Assembly: GCF_000516985.1 (NCBI RefSeq)
Contig: NW_006917092.1
Span: 3,116,619-3,180,618, forward strand
Direction: 5' to 3'
Source: Pestalotiopsis fici W106-1
Taxonomy: Eukaryota; Ascomycota; Sordariomycetes; Amphisphaeriales; Sporocadaceae
DNA: 64,000 bases
Shown: piece by piece, positions 14,301 through 26,999 of the stretch
Layout of the letters: every line of letters begins with the position of its first letter
Position numbering within the stretch: the first letter of the stretch is position 1
The notes under the pieces: generated by a model
The model's database searches: none
Told to the model about the DNA's origin: nothing
Seen by the model: the letters and a program-made list of their open reading frames with translations, nothing else
Program-made: the position numbers and the translations under genes

Positions 14301-17300
14301 TTGTTGCAGAGTCGGGTTCATTCGGAAGAGTAGTCGCCACGCCCGCAATTACGTGATAGGCACTGGCGGTATTATCACTGAGACTACAGCTTGATCGCCT
14401 TGAAGCGGTATGCAGCTGTCGAGCCGATCACATCTGGGGTATTCTTGGATGACATCAAGCTGGTCTAAGTGAAGCGATCACCTTGCCACCAGTGTGTGGA
14501 CTGTCCGCCAACCCCGCGAGATCTGGACCAGAAGATCATTGTGGTAATTCTTGGCATAGATCTTACATCATGGTCCATACTGGATGTAGCATTCGGTGTC
14601 AGAAAGGTAGAACGTACTTCTTGAAAGCACAATAGTGTATATCGAGACAGGCGATCATGTTTAATCCGATTTCGACTCACAAGGGCAACGTGATGCATGA
14701 AACATTTGAATATGAGAACATGTTCAGGTCGAGATTTCAACCTAGTTATACACATTAGGCCACTGAGACAGCACCTGGGGAGCAACCTATCTCAAGTCAG
14801 AAGAGCCGAAAAGTTAGATTAAAACGAGATATAATGTTCCTTCTCATAGCGCTGAAAAATGTGAATATTTCCTGAGGTCGACTGTGCCAGTATCGCCCTG
14901 TTTCCCCCAGGTAGCTATAAAGGCGTTGATGAATAATGATTGAGTTGCACTGTTTTGGCCAGGGAAGGTCTTGACCTGTGCTCCAGATCCGTGGCCTCTT
15001 ATTGACAGATATGAAGCAATATATCGCGACATCATCTTTATAGGATACACGAATATGCCTCTATATTTGCAATCAATTATTGCAGCTTGTTAACTAGTAT
15101 TTTGACTCTATCACGATGCAACCGTTATTGCCCAATAGTGTCCACTGTCAAGTTCAAAGTTTAGCTTTAACTTACTTCTATTTACCTTGATTCAAGGAGC
15201 AGAGAAATCAGAGAAATATCTGCCAAGTGCTACATGAACTTATGCCACCCAAAGATACCGCCTTGCGTCGAAGAAGCACGCATTTATATATATATAAGAT
15301 ACGAGGGAAGCATATTGGTTTCAAGATGCCACTTGGATAGATTTTCGATGACTGCCAAACAAATGTCTCATGACACAGTGTTTTTCTCTACAGAATACTC
15401 ACCTTTGATCTTGTGTTCACGTACCGCTTCAATTGAATTTGCTTCTCGCTTCTTCATAATTCTGTCGTGACCAAACCACTCCCCATATCTTTGATTGATT
15501 AATAGAAACTCCGGCATGATCTACTGGTTCCTTCCTGAGGGGCGGTCTCAATTTTATGTTGTGAACGTAGCAAGTTGATTTTCCCTTTCTCCGATATGGA
15601 ATGTATCAGAGCTGGCGTCTATGGCAATCACAGCCTCATTGAATCACCCATGCGTCCAGTAGGATGATACAGCTTCATGCAGCGTGTGATGCGCCACTTC
15701 GTTTGTTTCAAAATGTGCCGAGACTTTGCAATGTGTTATCAATCGCGTCAATTTGGGGTCTGTGCAGGCCTTGGATATCATTCTGCGTATGAATAGGGGC
15801 ATGATCATACCAAAGAGGTAGCGTTGGGGCGCCTTTTAGATATTCATACATCCTTTTCAAGAATATATAGCATGTGGAAAACCTCACGGTTCTCGCCTGT
15901 TCATGCAAGGGAGTAAAGCGTTCGGCAGGTTGGGGAATGATGCCAAGCTGTGAGGATGCAACTCGTTTATTAGAACTTGAATTGATGAATATAGTATGAG
16001 TAGTACACAAGAGCAAAGCATCTGCTCAAGAATAACAAGCATTTTGCAAATAATCCGGGATTGCTTCCAACTAATGTGAAGGAGATGATGAATGCTCCAC
16101 GGACATGACTTTCGCAGAAGGCCGGACCGCACATCATGAGTTTTACGAGCAAAAGATTGTTATTAAGGCTTAAAGTTTAAGAGATAGATAAATATTCGAC
16201 ATCTTCATCCCGACAGCATAGTTTGTGCTTCACGCTCATTCTTGTAGCCACTCTGTATCAAGTGGTTAGCAACCTTGTAGGACGTGTAGACTTGTAATAT
16301 ATCATTATGTTTGCGATTCAGTTGGCGTCTGGAGTCGACTCATGTTATTGCATAATATGAAACGCAGACATGTGAAATCTGTCAACTTGAGCACGATGTA
16401 TCATGAATGCTATCGCGCAGATTGCAAAACTGACGGGAGGAAGGATGGAGATGACAAACTAAAACCTGCAAACGGGATTCCTAAATAGAGACATACATTG
16501 CATCTATGGTTTTAGCCTTATTATTGTCCCTTAATCAACATGGAACATGGGAAACATTTTCGCATATGCTTGCCCTAATCATGACACACTGCTTGAATGA
16601 CTGACTCGCAAAAAAAGCGCATTGGTTAAAGTCCAACGGTTCAAGGGGTTTTCATTTGCCAGAAGTGCCCAAGAAGTTTGGAAAAGGGATCTAATGTTGG
16701 CAAATGATCTAGATCTGTTCCTGCATTGGTAGAGCAGAATAAATCGAGGTAAATTGAAACAAGGCCGCCGTCAAGGCACCCTCAAAAGCTGCTGAAATGG
16801 GTGTTACTGGAAAGAGGATAAATAATTCGCACGTAGGTGAATACTCGAAGTAGACAGCAGTCAGCCAGACCGTATGTGTGATTTAACAAAGAAAAGGCAA
16901 GTAGTGGACAATTTAACATGCTGAAGATAATGACAAGTAGATAATATATGCCGATGCGGTCATATACAGTAAGCCGAGGCAAACAAGTAGCAGTTGTGTT
17001 GCGATAGCAAATTGAGACCAACGACAAAACCTGATAGCTTTGCTCAGCCCCACAAGACAAGATCCGGAAACGGCGAAGCTATGCCACTATGCCACCACCA
17101 CAAAAAATAATAATCCCCCTCTTCCCCCGCCTCGAAAGAGAGCTGACGACGATTCCTTCTTACACCACAGTTTCTTCTCACTGTCGTGTTTGTGTCCGTC
17201 AGTCTTCGTCGCTGCCGTCCTCTTTCTTTTTTCCGTTCCCTCTTCAACAGTTTGCTTCTTTTCGCATGAATTTCACTCTGTGATTTCAACATCACTCTTT

Positions 17301-17360
17301 TTTTCTTCTCAACTTTCACTTCTCACCCCCACCCCCCACTCTGCAGGCATCAGAGCAAAC

Positions 17361-17660
17361 ATGAACACCTCATCCATGGCCATGGAGATTGACGCACCGA
17401 CTGGAAAGCGGTCGCGATCCCGATCGCCTGACAAGGCAGAACTCACCAGGAAGAAGACGGCCAGAGAGGAGACTGTCAAGGCGCCGCCAATTCTGTTGAC
17501 GACAGAGATGATGATGGACAAGAGCCCCGACCGGCCTGCGACGCCGAGCGGGGGCAGGCCGCGGTCAAACGCTCTGAGGGACTGGACGCCCGTACCATCA
17601 CCAACTCGTCTGCAATCTGCGACATCTGACTGCACAAAGCCCATCATGGCTGGGCTCTGA
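17361..17660 (+). CDS. small basic orphan protein (99 aa)
   Basis: A single-exon frame starting at an ATG with a good fungal context (GCAAACATGA), preceded by about 250 bp of CT-rich sequence typical of a fungal leader. The protein has an N-terminal basic KRSRSRSP patch (residues ~16-23) that could be a nuclear-localisation or SR-like motif. It is rich in Pro, Ser, Thr, Arg and Met and has no membrane segment. It ends at TGA. I do not recognise the family. The longer frame beginning at 17040 uses a non-ATG codon and was rejected. The leader quality and composition make a real small gene likely, but the function is unknown. Confidence 0.55.
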   Translation: MNTSSMAMEIDAPTGKRSRSRSPDKAELTRKKTAREETVKAPPILLTTEMMMDKSPDRPATPSGGRPRSNALRDWTPVPSPTRLQSATSDCTKPIMAGL

Positions 17661-18368
17661 TTTTTTTTTTCTCCATCCACGGAGCCCTACTTTTTACTGT
17701 CTGAACTCGGGCGGAAACGGGCGAAAGCCAAAAGACCGAGGCCTAGCTAGGCTGCGACCAAACGGTTTAGCTGGCAGTTTTGGGGGCCGAAAGACCCCAC
17801 CATGAATGGAAACGCAGTTGCAGCTGATTATGTTACGGGCTCTCACCGGCGCGGATGAGGACGATTGAGACTACGGATCGAGACACCATTTGTGTGTCTG
17901 GTTGTCAGGAAGAAACGACTTTGTGCTAACGCTAGAAATATCGTGATGCTCCAAGACAAGACGCTGAAGCAAGATACCATATGAAAATGATGAAAAAGAA
18001 AACACGAAAAAGAAAAAAATACAGAAAAAAAAATAACCAGGAAACAAAAGACGCTTCCATGGATATCAGCGAAAAACCAATACTCCAGGGAAATGCTATC
18101 GATTCAGAGTAACACCATCGGATGCAGCACATAGTGCGGGGTCGGTCCTCTAGGTACCCATTATGCAACTCAGAGCAACATGTGCTCGCTCAGCCGGCTG
18201 AAAGGCCTTGAGCATCACGACCATCCCCGCAAACCTCTAAACGCATCTCACCCTCGACTGTTGAAACAAGACCTTGTACCCCAGCCCAATATCATGGGAC
18301 TGGAATGCAGGAATCGGTCGGTTCCTTCATCTTGAGGAATGCAATGTATAGTCGAGAAAGAAGGCGCC
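17661..18368. other. intergenic, convergent 3' regions
   Basis: About 700 bp between two convergent genes. A run of A-rich tracts sits at 17990-18050. Nothing else is recognised. Confidence 0.5.
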
Positions 18369-19259
18369 CTAATGAGACTCGCTGCAAGTCTCACCCAGAA
18401 CTATCCAAGTCTCGAGTGCCACCCCTGCGTCGATTTCAATACTTTCGACGACAGTGCTCGTGTTCGAATACTCCCGTTGTAACCGTGGAAGCATGTCCCA
18501 ATCACAAATGAAATCCTCCTCTAGTTCGGATTGTCTGCCCTCTGTATGCGTTTCAGACTCCGACCTGTTGCCCACAAAATCGCCATTATGTCTTGGAGTT
18601 GATGCCGGAGTTGGATAAGACATGTTTGGTTGTTCTTGTTCTGGCGTTGATGGGACATCCAAAGTGGATGTCAAGAGTTGACCAAGTATCAAAGGACCAT
18701 CCTCGTCGCATTCGCCCCAGCCGTCGAGATACTGAGTGTTGATACCTCTTTGTGCACGCTTAGCCGGGCGAATGGGATAGACGGGATTGGAATGGACGAT
18801 TGTGTTGAGGCTGAAGCCGGAACCTCGCACATGGTCGTCATCGTACAGGAGCCCCAAGCGGTACAGCTCGGCGTCGTTTTCGACCACGTCGGATATGTAC
18901 ACCATCTCGGGCACTCGGAAGGCTTCTTGTCGCTCAAGTCGGGGCTTCTTGCGGGCAGCGTCGCTCGGCAGCCAGCACCTGCTGCGTGCCAAGTCGACGC
19001 TGTCCTCGCTGTCAATGACCCATCTCCGGGACTGCTGCGTCGCTTTCCGTTGTCGGTTGTTGTGGTTCATGCGAGCGCATAGACTGTCCCGGTTACTTCG
19101 TGGTTGCCTCTTGGGCTGCAACCACTTTGCGTTTTGCGGCTGATCGGAATCTGGTGCCAGAGCCTCTGCAGCTGCTGGACTCGAGCATCTCCCTATTTGT
19201 TTGAGTATTATAGACGATATGGGCGTCTGGTCCACTGGACTGGATATGTTTAAATCCAT
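18369..19259 (-). CDS. hypothetical Ser/Pro-rich protein (296 aa)
   Basis: A single long minus-strand frame. The first true ATG is at 19259 (MDLNISSPVD); an extension to 19355 would need TTG as start. The translation is hydrophilic, with basic clusters (RKKPRLER, around residue 115) that could act as a nuclear signal. A segment in the middle (EMVYISDVVENDAELYRLGLLYDDD) looks like the only ordered part, and the C-terminal region is acidic (SELEEDFICDWDML). There is no signal peptide or membrane helix. I do not recognise a domain. Open length and codon regularity support a real gene, probably a lineage-restricted, largely disordered protein. Confidence 0.6.
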   Translation of the reverse strand: MDLNISSPVDQTPISSIILKQIGRCSSPAAAEALAPDSDQPQNAKWLQPKRQPRSNRDSLCARMNHNNRQRKATQQSRRWVIDSEDSVDLARSRCWLPSDAARKKPRLERQEAFRVPEMVYISDVVENDAELYRLGLLYDDDHVRGSGFSLNTIVHSNPVYPIRPAKRAQRGINTQYLDGWGECDEDGPLILGQLLTSTLDVPSTPEQEQPNMSYPTPASTPRHNGDFVGNRSESETHTEGRQSELEEDFICDWDMLPRLQREYSNTSTVVESIEIDAGVALETWIVLGETCSESH

Positions 19260-21092
19260 GCTGGTTGGTTCTGTGTTGATGTGGATGCGAGATGAAGACT
19301 CTGTACAAATGTTGGTAACAGCTAGCTGGCAGAACGCCTGTATGATTCGCAGCAAGATGGATCGCGCGAGGCGGCGAGAGAAAAATGTAAGCTTGTTTGT
19401 CGAGATGCAACAAAAGACTTGAGCACGGAGAAGGGCGTGGAAATGAGAATCTTATAAGGGCTGATGCCTACCATTGAAGTTGATGGCTATAGTCATGGAT
19501 GGCAATCCTATACTACGTGATAAAATCATCGTCATTGGCACTTGCACTTGATTTCCAAGCTCCTGGCTTGCGGCGTCGTCCCGTTGGTACCCAGAATTCT
19601 TGGTGCAAAGTGACTCACGGGCACTAGGGGTCCCGTGGCGCAGTACAGTACACCTCACTAAAAAGACCTTGTCCGGGGTCAAGGGCAAGGCAGATACACG
19701 GCATGTGAGAGGCATGATGCCCACCTAGGTAGAGAATGCAGTAAGCAGCCATCACTCAGCTCGGCTATAATAGGCCCTTGGCTGCTAGGCGGTTGAATAT
19801 GATTCATTTTTAAAGCACAAACATAGCCGGCGCAATAGTTTTATGATCGTGAGATGATTCAATCACTACGGGGTGTGCAAGGTGGGTGAGATGTGGTACC
19901 CAGTGATTGGTGAACCCGGGAATTTGGGCAGTCTTTTTCTTCTTGTTCACAGTGACTCATTCTGGTTGACATCTGCGCCCACCTCTTGTAATTGGCGAAT
20001 CTACGGACGATTCATCAATGCAGGTGCTTGGTTCTATTTGCTATTATAATTACACCCCTAATCATTGGTCAATTGATGAAAACTGGTCTGTCACGGGCGC
20101 AGTGATCAAGATCTCCAGAATTTGCCCCGATCTAATATCTCGCATGTCTGTCTGAAATTCCGGACTGCCGGCGTCGGGGTCCATTTCGTGTCCAGAACGA
20201 CCGAACCGAACTCGTTGAAACTTGCTGCAACAATTGGTAGGCGAGCGTAGGGGCCTAGAAAAGATCGTTCCAGTGGCCCAAAACCTGCTAGATGCAGCCT
20301 AGAAACCCACTAGACTCCAGTCTCTCGGCTTGCTTCAGGAAACAGGACCCTATATACCTTCCTTGTAATTTCTGGGGGTCGTTATCGCCCCACGGAAGGG
20401 ACCCAAAATAGCGCCTTATCATCTCGGTACCTGGTGGCGGGTGGGTATAACGTCATGGCCCTTTCGCATTCTAGGCGACACTTTATGAACCAGCGTCATT
20501 TCTCACCGTGGGGACGACTACTATTCATATTCCGTAGTTTTGATTACGGATGAAGTAGTTTGGGCCAAGGCAGTCAGTCACCATACTCAGGACATCAGTT
20601 CAAAAGACCAACGCTCTGCATACTCAACCCAATTTAATGGGGACCACAAAATGCTAATCAGCCCGAAACCATGGGCAGTGAGCCGTTATGGGGAAGTCCC
20701 GCGCTGATCGTGCTGAGAGTTTCTCGCTGTCCTAAACTCTGAAACGTCTCTCTCTACACGTACTTGGCTTTTTGGGGGTGCAACGCTCAACATTATTTCT
20801 CTGTCCCTCTCCCGAAGCAATTCAGCAGGCTTCGCAATCTGCCAAGATAACCCGCGAGCCAAAAACTCTTCCCTTCGTTCTCCTGTCAAACCATCAAGGG
20901 TTCGCACTTCAATGAGCGACCTGACATTCGTTTCTCTGTGTACATACCCACTCCCCGATCTGCCACCCGATTGATTGAACCGCTGCCTGCGACCGTGCGA
21001 GTCTCTAAAAACAATTCGAACCCGCAAATTCATCGCCAGTGATACCCACGGATCGGCAAGAAATCGCCCATAGGATAAAAAGAAAGAGAAAG
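19260..21092. other. shared divergent promoter region
   Basis: 1.8 kb between divergent genes (orphan on minus, Mpv17-type on plus). It holds mixed-composition DNA with no convincing frame. The last 300 bp form the leader of the Mpv17-like gene. No repeats stand out. Confidence 0.5.
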
Positions 21093-21752
21093 ATGCCGTC
21101 ACCCATGATCAAGGCGACGTTGGCTGCGGCCGCGCTGTCCAGCACCTCCAACGTATTGGCGCAGATTCTCGACGCCTATCGCGCCGAGCGCCCCTTTGTC
21201 TTTGACGCCGCTCAGTTCCTGCGCTTCGTCGCCATGGCTTTCCTGACGGCTCCGCCCAATTACAAGTGGCAGCAGTACCTCGAGTACACCTTTCCGGCCT
21301 ACGAGCGCCCGCGTGACCCGCTGCGCGATGCCGAGAGCGGCCGCAAGGAAAAGGGCGACGACGACGAGAAGGTGGGCATGATGGAGGCACACGAGTCCTC
21401 TGGGGACAACCACCACCATCTTTATACTCCCCAGGTCGGTGATGCTCCACCCAAACTCAACTGGAGCAACACCTTTACAAAGTGGTTCATTGATTGTATC
21501 ACCATCGGGGCCCTCGTCAACACGGTTGCCTTCTTTGTCCTTATGGGCTTGCTCAAAGGCCAGTCGGCTGCGCAGATTGGACACAACGTTCGCTTCGAGA
21601 CATTTCCACTCATTCTCGCGGGCTTCAAGATCTGGCCGTTTGCGTCGATTATCAGCTTCAGCTGTATCCCCGTGGAGAAGCGGATTGTGTTTCTGAACTT
21701 TATCGGCCTGCTTTGGGGTATCTACATGAGCTTGCTTGCAGCCAGGGTCTGA
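21093..21752 (+). CDS. Mpv17/PMP22-family integral membrane protein (219 aa)
   Basis: An intronless frame starting at the ATG in AAGATGCCG (21093); codons upstream in frame have no ATG. The family signature lies in the C-terminal half: NWSNTFTKWFIDC, then GFKIWPFASIISFSCIPVEKR followed by a final helix FLNFIGLLWGIYMSLLA. The N-terminal half carries a helix (MIKATLAAAALSSTSNVLAQ) and FLRFVAMAFLTAPPNYKWQQYLE. A hydrophilic Asp/Glu/His-rich insert lies around residues 75-110. Mpv17/PMP22 members form small channels or pores of the mitochondrial inner membrane or peroxisome. Which organelle applies here cannot be read from the sequence. The insert is longer than in the yeast Sym1 type, so this is a divergent fungal paralogue. 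Confidence 0.85.
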   Translation: MPSPMIKATLAAAALSSTSNVLAQILDAYRAERPFVFDAAQFLRFVAMAFLTAPPNYKWQQYLEYTFPAYERPRDPLRDAESGRKEKGDDDEKVGMMEAHESSGDNHHHLYTPQVGDAPPKLNWSNTFTKWFIDCITIGALVNTVAFFVLMGLLKGQSAAQIGHNVRFETFPLILAGFKIWPFASIISFSCIPVEKRIVFLNFIGLLWGIYMSLLAARV

Positions 21753-24401
21753 TGGAAATGAAACTATCTTGTTCTTACTTTGTCACTACTACAAGACAGC
21801 CACAATGTACAAAATGAAGGGTATGAAAAAAAAATTATATACATTGGTAGCAGATGTTGTAGTTGGAAGTGGAGAAAATGCAAAACCAACTTTTCTTGTA
21901 TGGGAATGAGCATTTGTCTGATAGGCAATTCTCGACTTGTGAACTCTGCCTGCTATTCATCGAATTGCATTATTCTTAAAGCCACACTCCAGACACCATT
22001 CAGGCCAAGGTTGGAGAATAAAGCTGAGACTTGCAACGTTCGGGGCCCGGAACAATCTATAGGGTCTTGCATATATAAATAAACTGCCTCAACTGAGCAA
22101 CATGACCTACTCCGCTCGTCCCGGTTGCTCATGGCTGGGTCCACTTGCTCTTTTCTCCGTCGAGGCAAAGAGTAGAGACGCAGAATGAGATCTTGCTTCC
22201 AGATAACCCATCCATTCTTCTCAAACAGTCATGTTTCTCCGGAGTAGAACGGGCAGTGGGGTAAGAGAAGCCGAGGACATGCATCAACGAGTAAATGCGG
22301 GCAATCCAGTAGACACGAAGGTAGGTTTTCTGGTCAGAAAGAAAATGACATGAATATTCAACCTACAAATGTCGGGTATGTTTTGTGACCTTTCCCGCGA
22401 TAACACAACGAAAGAATACGAACAGCGTACTCTTCCATATCACACCAGTAGTTTATACGAAACACGAAGGGGTCACACAATCAAAACAGAGAAAGAGATG
22501 CGATTCGACGATACTGTCTCTCTATCGAGTCTTCCGATTATCAGGTCGACGAACTCTAGTGATCATCCTCAAGTGGTGGCTTGATCCTACGAACATTGAC
22601 CTCGGCTTGCAACACCATGACCACCGACCCGTCGAGGTCATTCGCAACCATTTCAGCTTGCACTTCCTTTGCCCAGGCGCCGCTCCAAGGCTAGAGAGCC
22701 ATTCAGCACTTCCCAGAGCATCATTTTCCATAAGTAGCGCCAAGTCGCGACGACCGAGGTTCAAGAAGGAAGCCAAGTCTAGTATGATAGCAGGCGTTTT
22801 TAGCGAATGTGCGGCTCTGAGCATTGTTCGCGACCGAGACTCAACTTGGTTAGGTCTACTTATACCTCAACCACACCCTCCTGAGTGCTTATACCAAACA
22901 GAGTGAGTGAACATCAGGTAACACAGTATTGGACGATAATGAATGTGTGGAATGTAGGTTAAACAGGCAAGGGCAGAAGGTTGAGATTAAATGCTGACCA
23001 CGTGGCCGCCATACCGCTTCCAAAGAAAGATCTGCCTTTTTGAAGATGTAGTCGTATTATTGGTGTGCCTAAGCTTCGTATGGCTTATTTATTGACATGA
23101 TCTGCCGCATAGGGTACCATATAATCGGGATAGACACAGAGATCTAGACCATGATGGCCATTCTGAACAACCTACTAGTTGAGCCCAGAGAGACCAAAAC
23201 TTCCCATCCGTTACCACATGGATGGTACTCTGCACGCAGATGTAGGCACGCACACCATTCCTTTGCCAAGCTGGCATCCGACTTGCCGGATACGACTGCG
23301 TCGAAGGTCCTAGAGAGCTACACGATACATCACGCTCGATTCAATATCAGAAAACACGCACGACTGATGCCTCTATTAGCTACGCCTCCCGAGGCATCAC
23401 GGCGCAAAGAACCATATTGGGTCAAGAGCACCCCCGCAATTCGCTTGTCTCAAAACTGGGCGCTCAGCCCATTTCCCCCGCATCTTTGTTGGTCGTCTTT
23501 CTTACCCCAGGTCCACACTCCGGGGTAAAATAAGTGGAATCTGTGGAGATTTTCAAAAAGACGAGCGGGCACCAAGGAACTTGAAAACACATCAGCGGTA
23601 AACGGTAAGGTTTCCCGAGTCTAACGAACATGTCGTTGAATCAAGTGAAGCATTTCTGAGAGTATGGGACTACCTAATCTAAGCTTGGGGCTAATGCAGA
23701 ACAGGTCTATGCGACGACGCGGTCTTCCTAATATATTGCAAGTAGCTTTCTTTTAGAGTTGGCCGCTGTGCACCACACGGCTCTATAGCAGTCAGTCTAG
23801 ATAGGGTAAATAACCAGCTCTGTGGGGTAAGATAAGCTGGACTGGGGGGGGCTTTCTGCCGAGAGTTTGGAGAATCGTCATATACATGGGGCACTCATTG
23901 CCTCCCCCCGAGTCCCTCCTCCGCTCTTCCCTTCCCCTGCCCGCCATGAGGAGTTGACCTGTGCCAAGGATACCCGAGAAATACTATGTAGACCACCATC
24001 CATCTCTCGACTGGCATTGGGCAGTTCCATGCAGGGATCCGATACATTCTCACCGACTAGGCCGCATATGTCAGTTGCTGCGATGCACCCCCAGGATAGC
24101 GGGTAACCAGTAGTTCTGGTCGTGAAGTAATGGTCACAGGGTTTCCGTAGAATGCGGAGATTCCAGAGTGAAAAGAGGCACGTCTTTCGGATCCTACCTA
24201 CCTAGCTCAAATGGACACACAACCCACACTCATAACCCAGGTATATAGCCCACGATGAGGACGCATTGAAGTTTTGAACTTGGTTCCCCCTTTCCCTTTG
24301 CTCCGTGTCGCTCTGGGAAAATCATCATCTGGAAGCGTTCCCCCTCTACTCTTCCCCGTTTTCCTACTTTCCCCTGCTTTCTTTCATCAAACGTCGCCAC
24401 C
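21753..24401. other. 2.6-kb intergenic region upstream of the transporter
   Basis: No convincing gene is seen. Two HGATAR sites lie at 23799-23804 (AGATAG) and 23830-23835 (AGATAA), about 570-600 bp before the transporter ATG, and would fit GATA-factor nitrogen control. The final ~130 bp are a CT-rich leader (24280-24400). Frames at 22385-22906 and 23151-23528 look spurious. Confidence 0.45.
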
Positions 24402-26405
24402 ATGTCCCACGAATTTGAAAAAGCAGACGTGGACTATGTCCCAGACGTCGAGCTCACCAAGACGGCCACCGAGGCTACCAATGCCTGGGAGACTGAGTTC
24501 TCCCCCGAGGAGCAAAGACGAATTGTCCGTCGCGTGGACCGCCGACTCGTCGTAACAGTCGGCGTCATGTACTGCATATCGCTGATGGACAGGTACGTCT
24601 ACGACATGAGGATTCCCTTGCTCAGCATATGAAAACAAACAGGCGGGCTTGTGTGACTCTCAATGTGCTGACTGGACTTTGTGTGGCGGAATAGAACCAA
24701 CCTGTCAGCCGCCGTCATTGCCGGTATGGCCAAGGAGCTGGAGCTCGTCGGCAACAAATACTCGATCGTAACTCTGGTGTTTTTTGTAACATATATCGTC
24801 TTCCAACCGCCGTCAACCGTCATTATCCGCCTGGTTGGACCGCGCATCCATCTCGCCGTCATCACACTGCTCTGGGGTTCTGTCATGATTGGGTTTGGCT
24901 TTGTCAAGGACTTTTCCCAACTTGCTGCCTTGCGATGTGTCCTTGGTATACTCGAGGCTGGATTCTTCCCAAGCTGTGTTTATCTGCTGAGTACCTGGGT
25001 AAGTCTCTTTTTCCAGCAATACTTACCATGAATAAGATTACTGATGGAATGATTATAGTATACAAGATGTGAGCTGTAGCCCACGCATCACCAAGAATTT
25101 GAAATGCTAATATCATCTTGACAGACGAGGTCGGCAAGCGATATTCGCTGTTCTATGTTATTGGCTGCGTTGCCTCTGGATTCTCTGGAATTCTTGCTTT
25201 CGGCCTCATGCAGATGAACGGACTTCAAAATCTGACTGGGTGGCGGTGTAAGTGGGCGTCTTGACTTGTGGCAATCTAGCCTCTCAATTACTGACTTGGA
25301 ATGATGTAGGGATCTTCATCATTGAAGGTGTGCTCACTTGTGTGATTGCCATAGCCAGCTACTGGCTCCTGGTCGATTTCCCCGACTCCAAGCGCAAACT
25401 TTGGAAGTTTCTCGACGACAATGAGCGGGCCTGGATTGTTAAGAAGATTAACGCCGACCGAGGCGATGCGGAAACGCCCAAGTTCCAGCTCACGAAATTC
25501 CTTAAAGCTGGTCTAGACTGGAAAATCTGGTGAGTTCCTCCACGGTGCCCCAAAGAGACAACTCTTCGTGCATGTCAACATAATTGAAAAGCGCTAACGG
25601 CTTTGTTCTTTTCCCTCTCATGTAGGTGCTACGCCCTCATCTTCTTCAACACCACGACCGTTACCTACGCGCTGGCCTACTTTATGCCCATCATCCTCAA
25701 CACCAACCTTGGCTTCAGCGTGGGTGCTTCGCAATGTCTAGTCGCGCCGCCTTACGCCTTTGCCGGCTTCGTCATGTTCGGAACCGGCTGGCTGGGTGAC
25801 CGCTACCGCATCCGCGGCCCCATTATTCTTGCCAACATGGTCTTGTGTCTTATTGGTATTCCCATCATGGGCTGGCACCCCAACCCGTCGGTCCGCTACT
25901 TTGGCGTCTTTCTCGTCACTGCGGGCGCCAACTCCAATGTCCCGGCGGCCTTGGCCTACCAGGCAAACAACATTAGAGGCCAGTGGAAGCGGGCCTTTTG
26001 CAGCGCAACCTTTGTCGGCTTTGGTGGAATTGGTGGTATCGCTGGTAGTCTGGTATTCAGGTAAAGCAGATCAGCCCTTCCTCACCATCTTGAACTGATG
26101 GAGACCTGCTTGAGATCGCCTTGCTGACAGTCTGCCAAATCTAGATCGCAAGATGCCGCGACGGGCTACAAGCCTGGTCTATACGCAGCCATTGCCTGTG
26201 CCTTGCTCAGCATCATTCTTGTGCTGATAGTGGATACCAAATTCTATTTCGACAACCGCGCTGCTGACAGGGGTGAGAAGGAATTGGAGCACGAAGAAGA
26301 TGTGAGTGGACCTTATCTTGTTTTGAAAAGAATGAGCGTGAAGAGAATGATAGCTAACCGTATGTATAGGAGGTGCGCGAACGCGGATTCCGTTACACCT
26401 ACTAG
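24402..26405 (+). CDS. MFS transporter, Dal5/allantoate permease-like (anion:cation symporter family)
   Basis: Eight exons: 24402-24592, 24695-24998, 25059-25068, 25125-25247, 25310-25529, 25626-26060, 26145-26301, 26370-26405. They total 1,476 nt and 491 aa with all phases consistent. Family signposts are DRTNL after helix 1, WYTRYEVGKRYSLFYV, GWRWIFIIEG after helix 5, DFP at the start of the central loop, and GWLGDRYRIRGP in the second half. About 12 membrane segments can be traced. Exon 3 is only 10 nt (TATACAAGAT) but is needed to rebuild the conserved WYTRYE motif. Members import allantoate, nicotinate, vitamins, dipeptides or other small anions; the substrate here is unknown. The upstream GATA sites hint at nitrogen regulation. 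The C-terminus is short and charged. Confidence 0.92.
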
Positions 26406-26999
26406 GCGGAGATTGCCGACCCATTGGAAACGAGGCTCAGTGATAGAAAGCAAATAGGACGAGGATAAAAGTGTATATAGCAAGCACTGCATATATATGT
26501 ACCCACCAATGAACAAAATTGATCGACTACTGATGCTTGTTTTGGTGCGCTCGCATGGGAGTTGGTGACTGTTCAAGCACAGGCGTGTCCAAAATCGGCT
26601 ATACGTGAATGAGCGTAGTCTATAGCCCCATTATGAGCTCTGACGACTATAGCTCTCAGCCATCCGATACGTGCAGTAAGGATAATGTGAATATTACAAC
26701 ACATTATCGATGGATATATTTGTGGATTTGTATCTACTCTGTGGCGTAACTTTATGCGGGCTGTAGCTGTCCTCCGATGTCGACATCCCGTGTCTCAATC
26801 ACGTTACGCCGATCGGCCAATGGTCGGAGGCATGGACGATGCCGGCCGTGTGCATCAATCTACTCCTCACTTATTGCAGCCTTCAAAACAGCGATATAAG
26901 CTTTCAGAGCAAGCAAGTTTGACAAGTCGTGGTTTGCTCTCTCATACCTGGTCATAGCCAAGCTATTCCCATCATTATACTCTCGACCTCAGGACACTT
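26406..26999. other. intergenic, promoter of the aldo-keto reductase
   Basis: About 590 bp holding the transporter 3' end and the reductase promoter. A palindromic-looking CCGATCGGCCAATGGTCGG segment lies near 26809-26827. No gene is seen. Confidence 0.5.

Larger units (their letters stand above)
4436..17360. other. 12.9-kb stretch without a convincing protein gene
   Basis: I see no recognisable protein family, no tRNA and no multi-exon coding pattern on either strand. The open frames present (longest about 186 codons on minus near 7.0-7.5 kb and 172 codons on plus near 11.0-11.5 kb) have biased, unconserved-looking translations. The first kilobase is the promoter and leader of the synthetase gene. 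The stretch holds many homopolymer T or A runs (for example 8439-8456) and simple repeats listed separately, and it becomes AT-richer from about 14 to 17 kb. A long non-coding RNA, large UTRs or relic DNA cannot be excluded. Confidence 0.5.
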
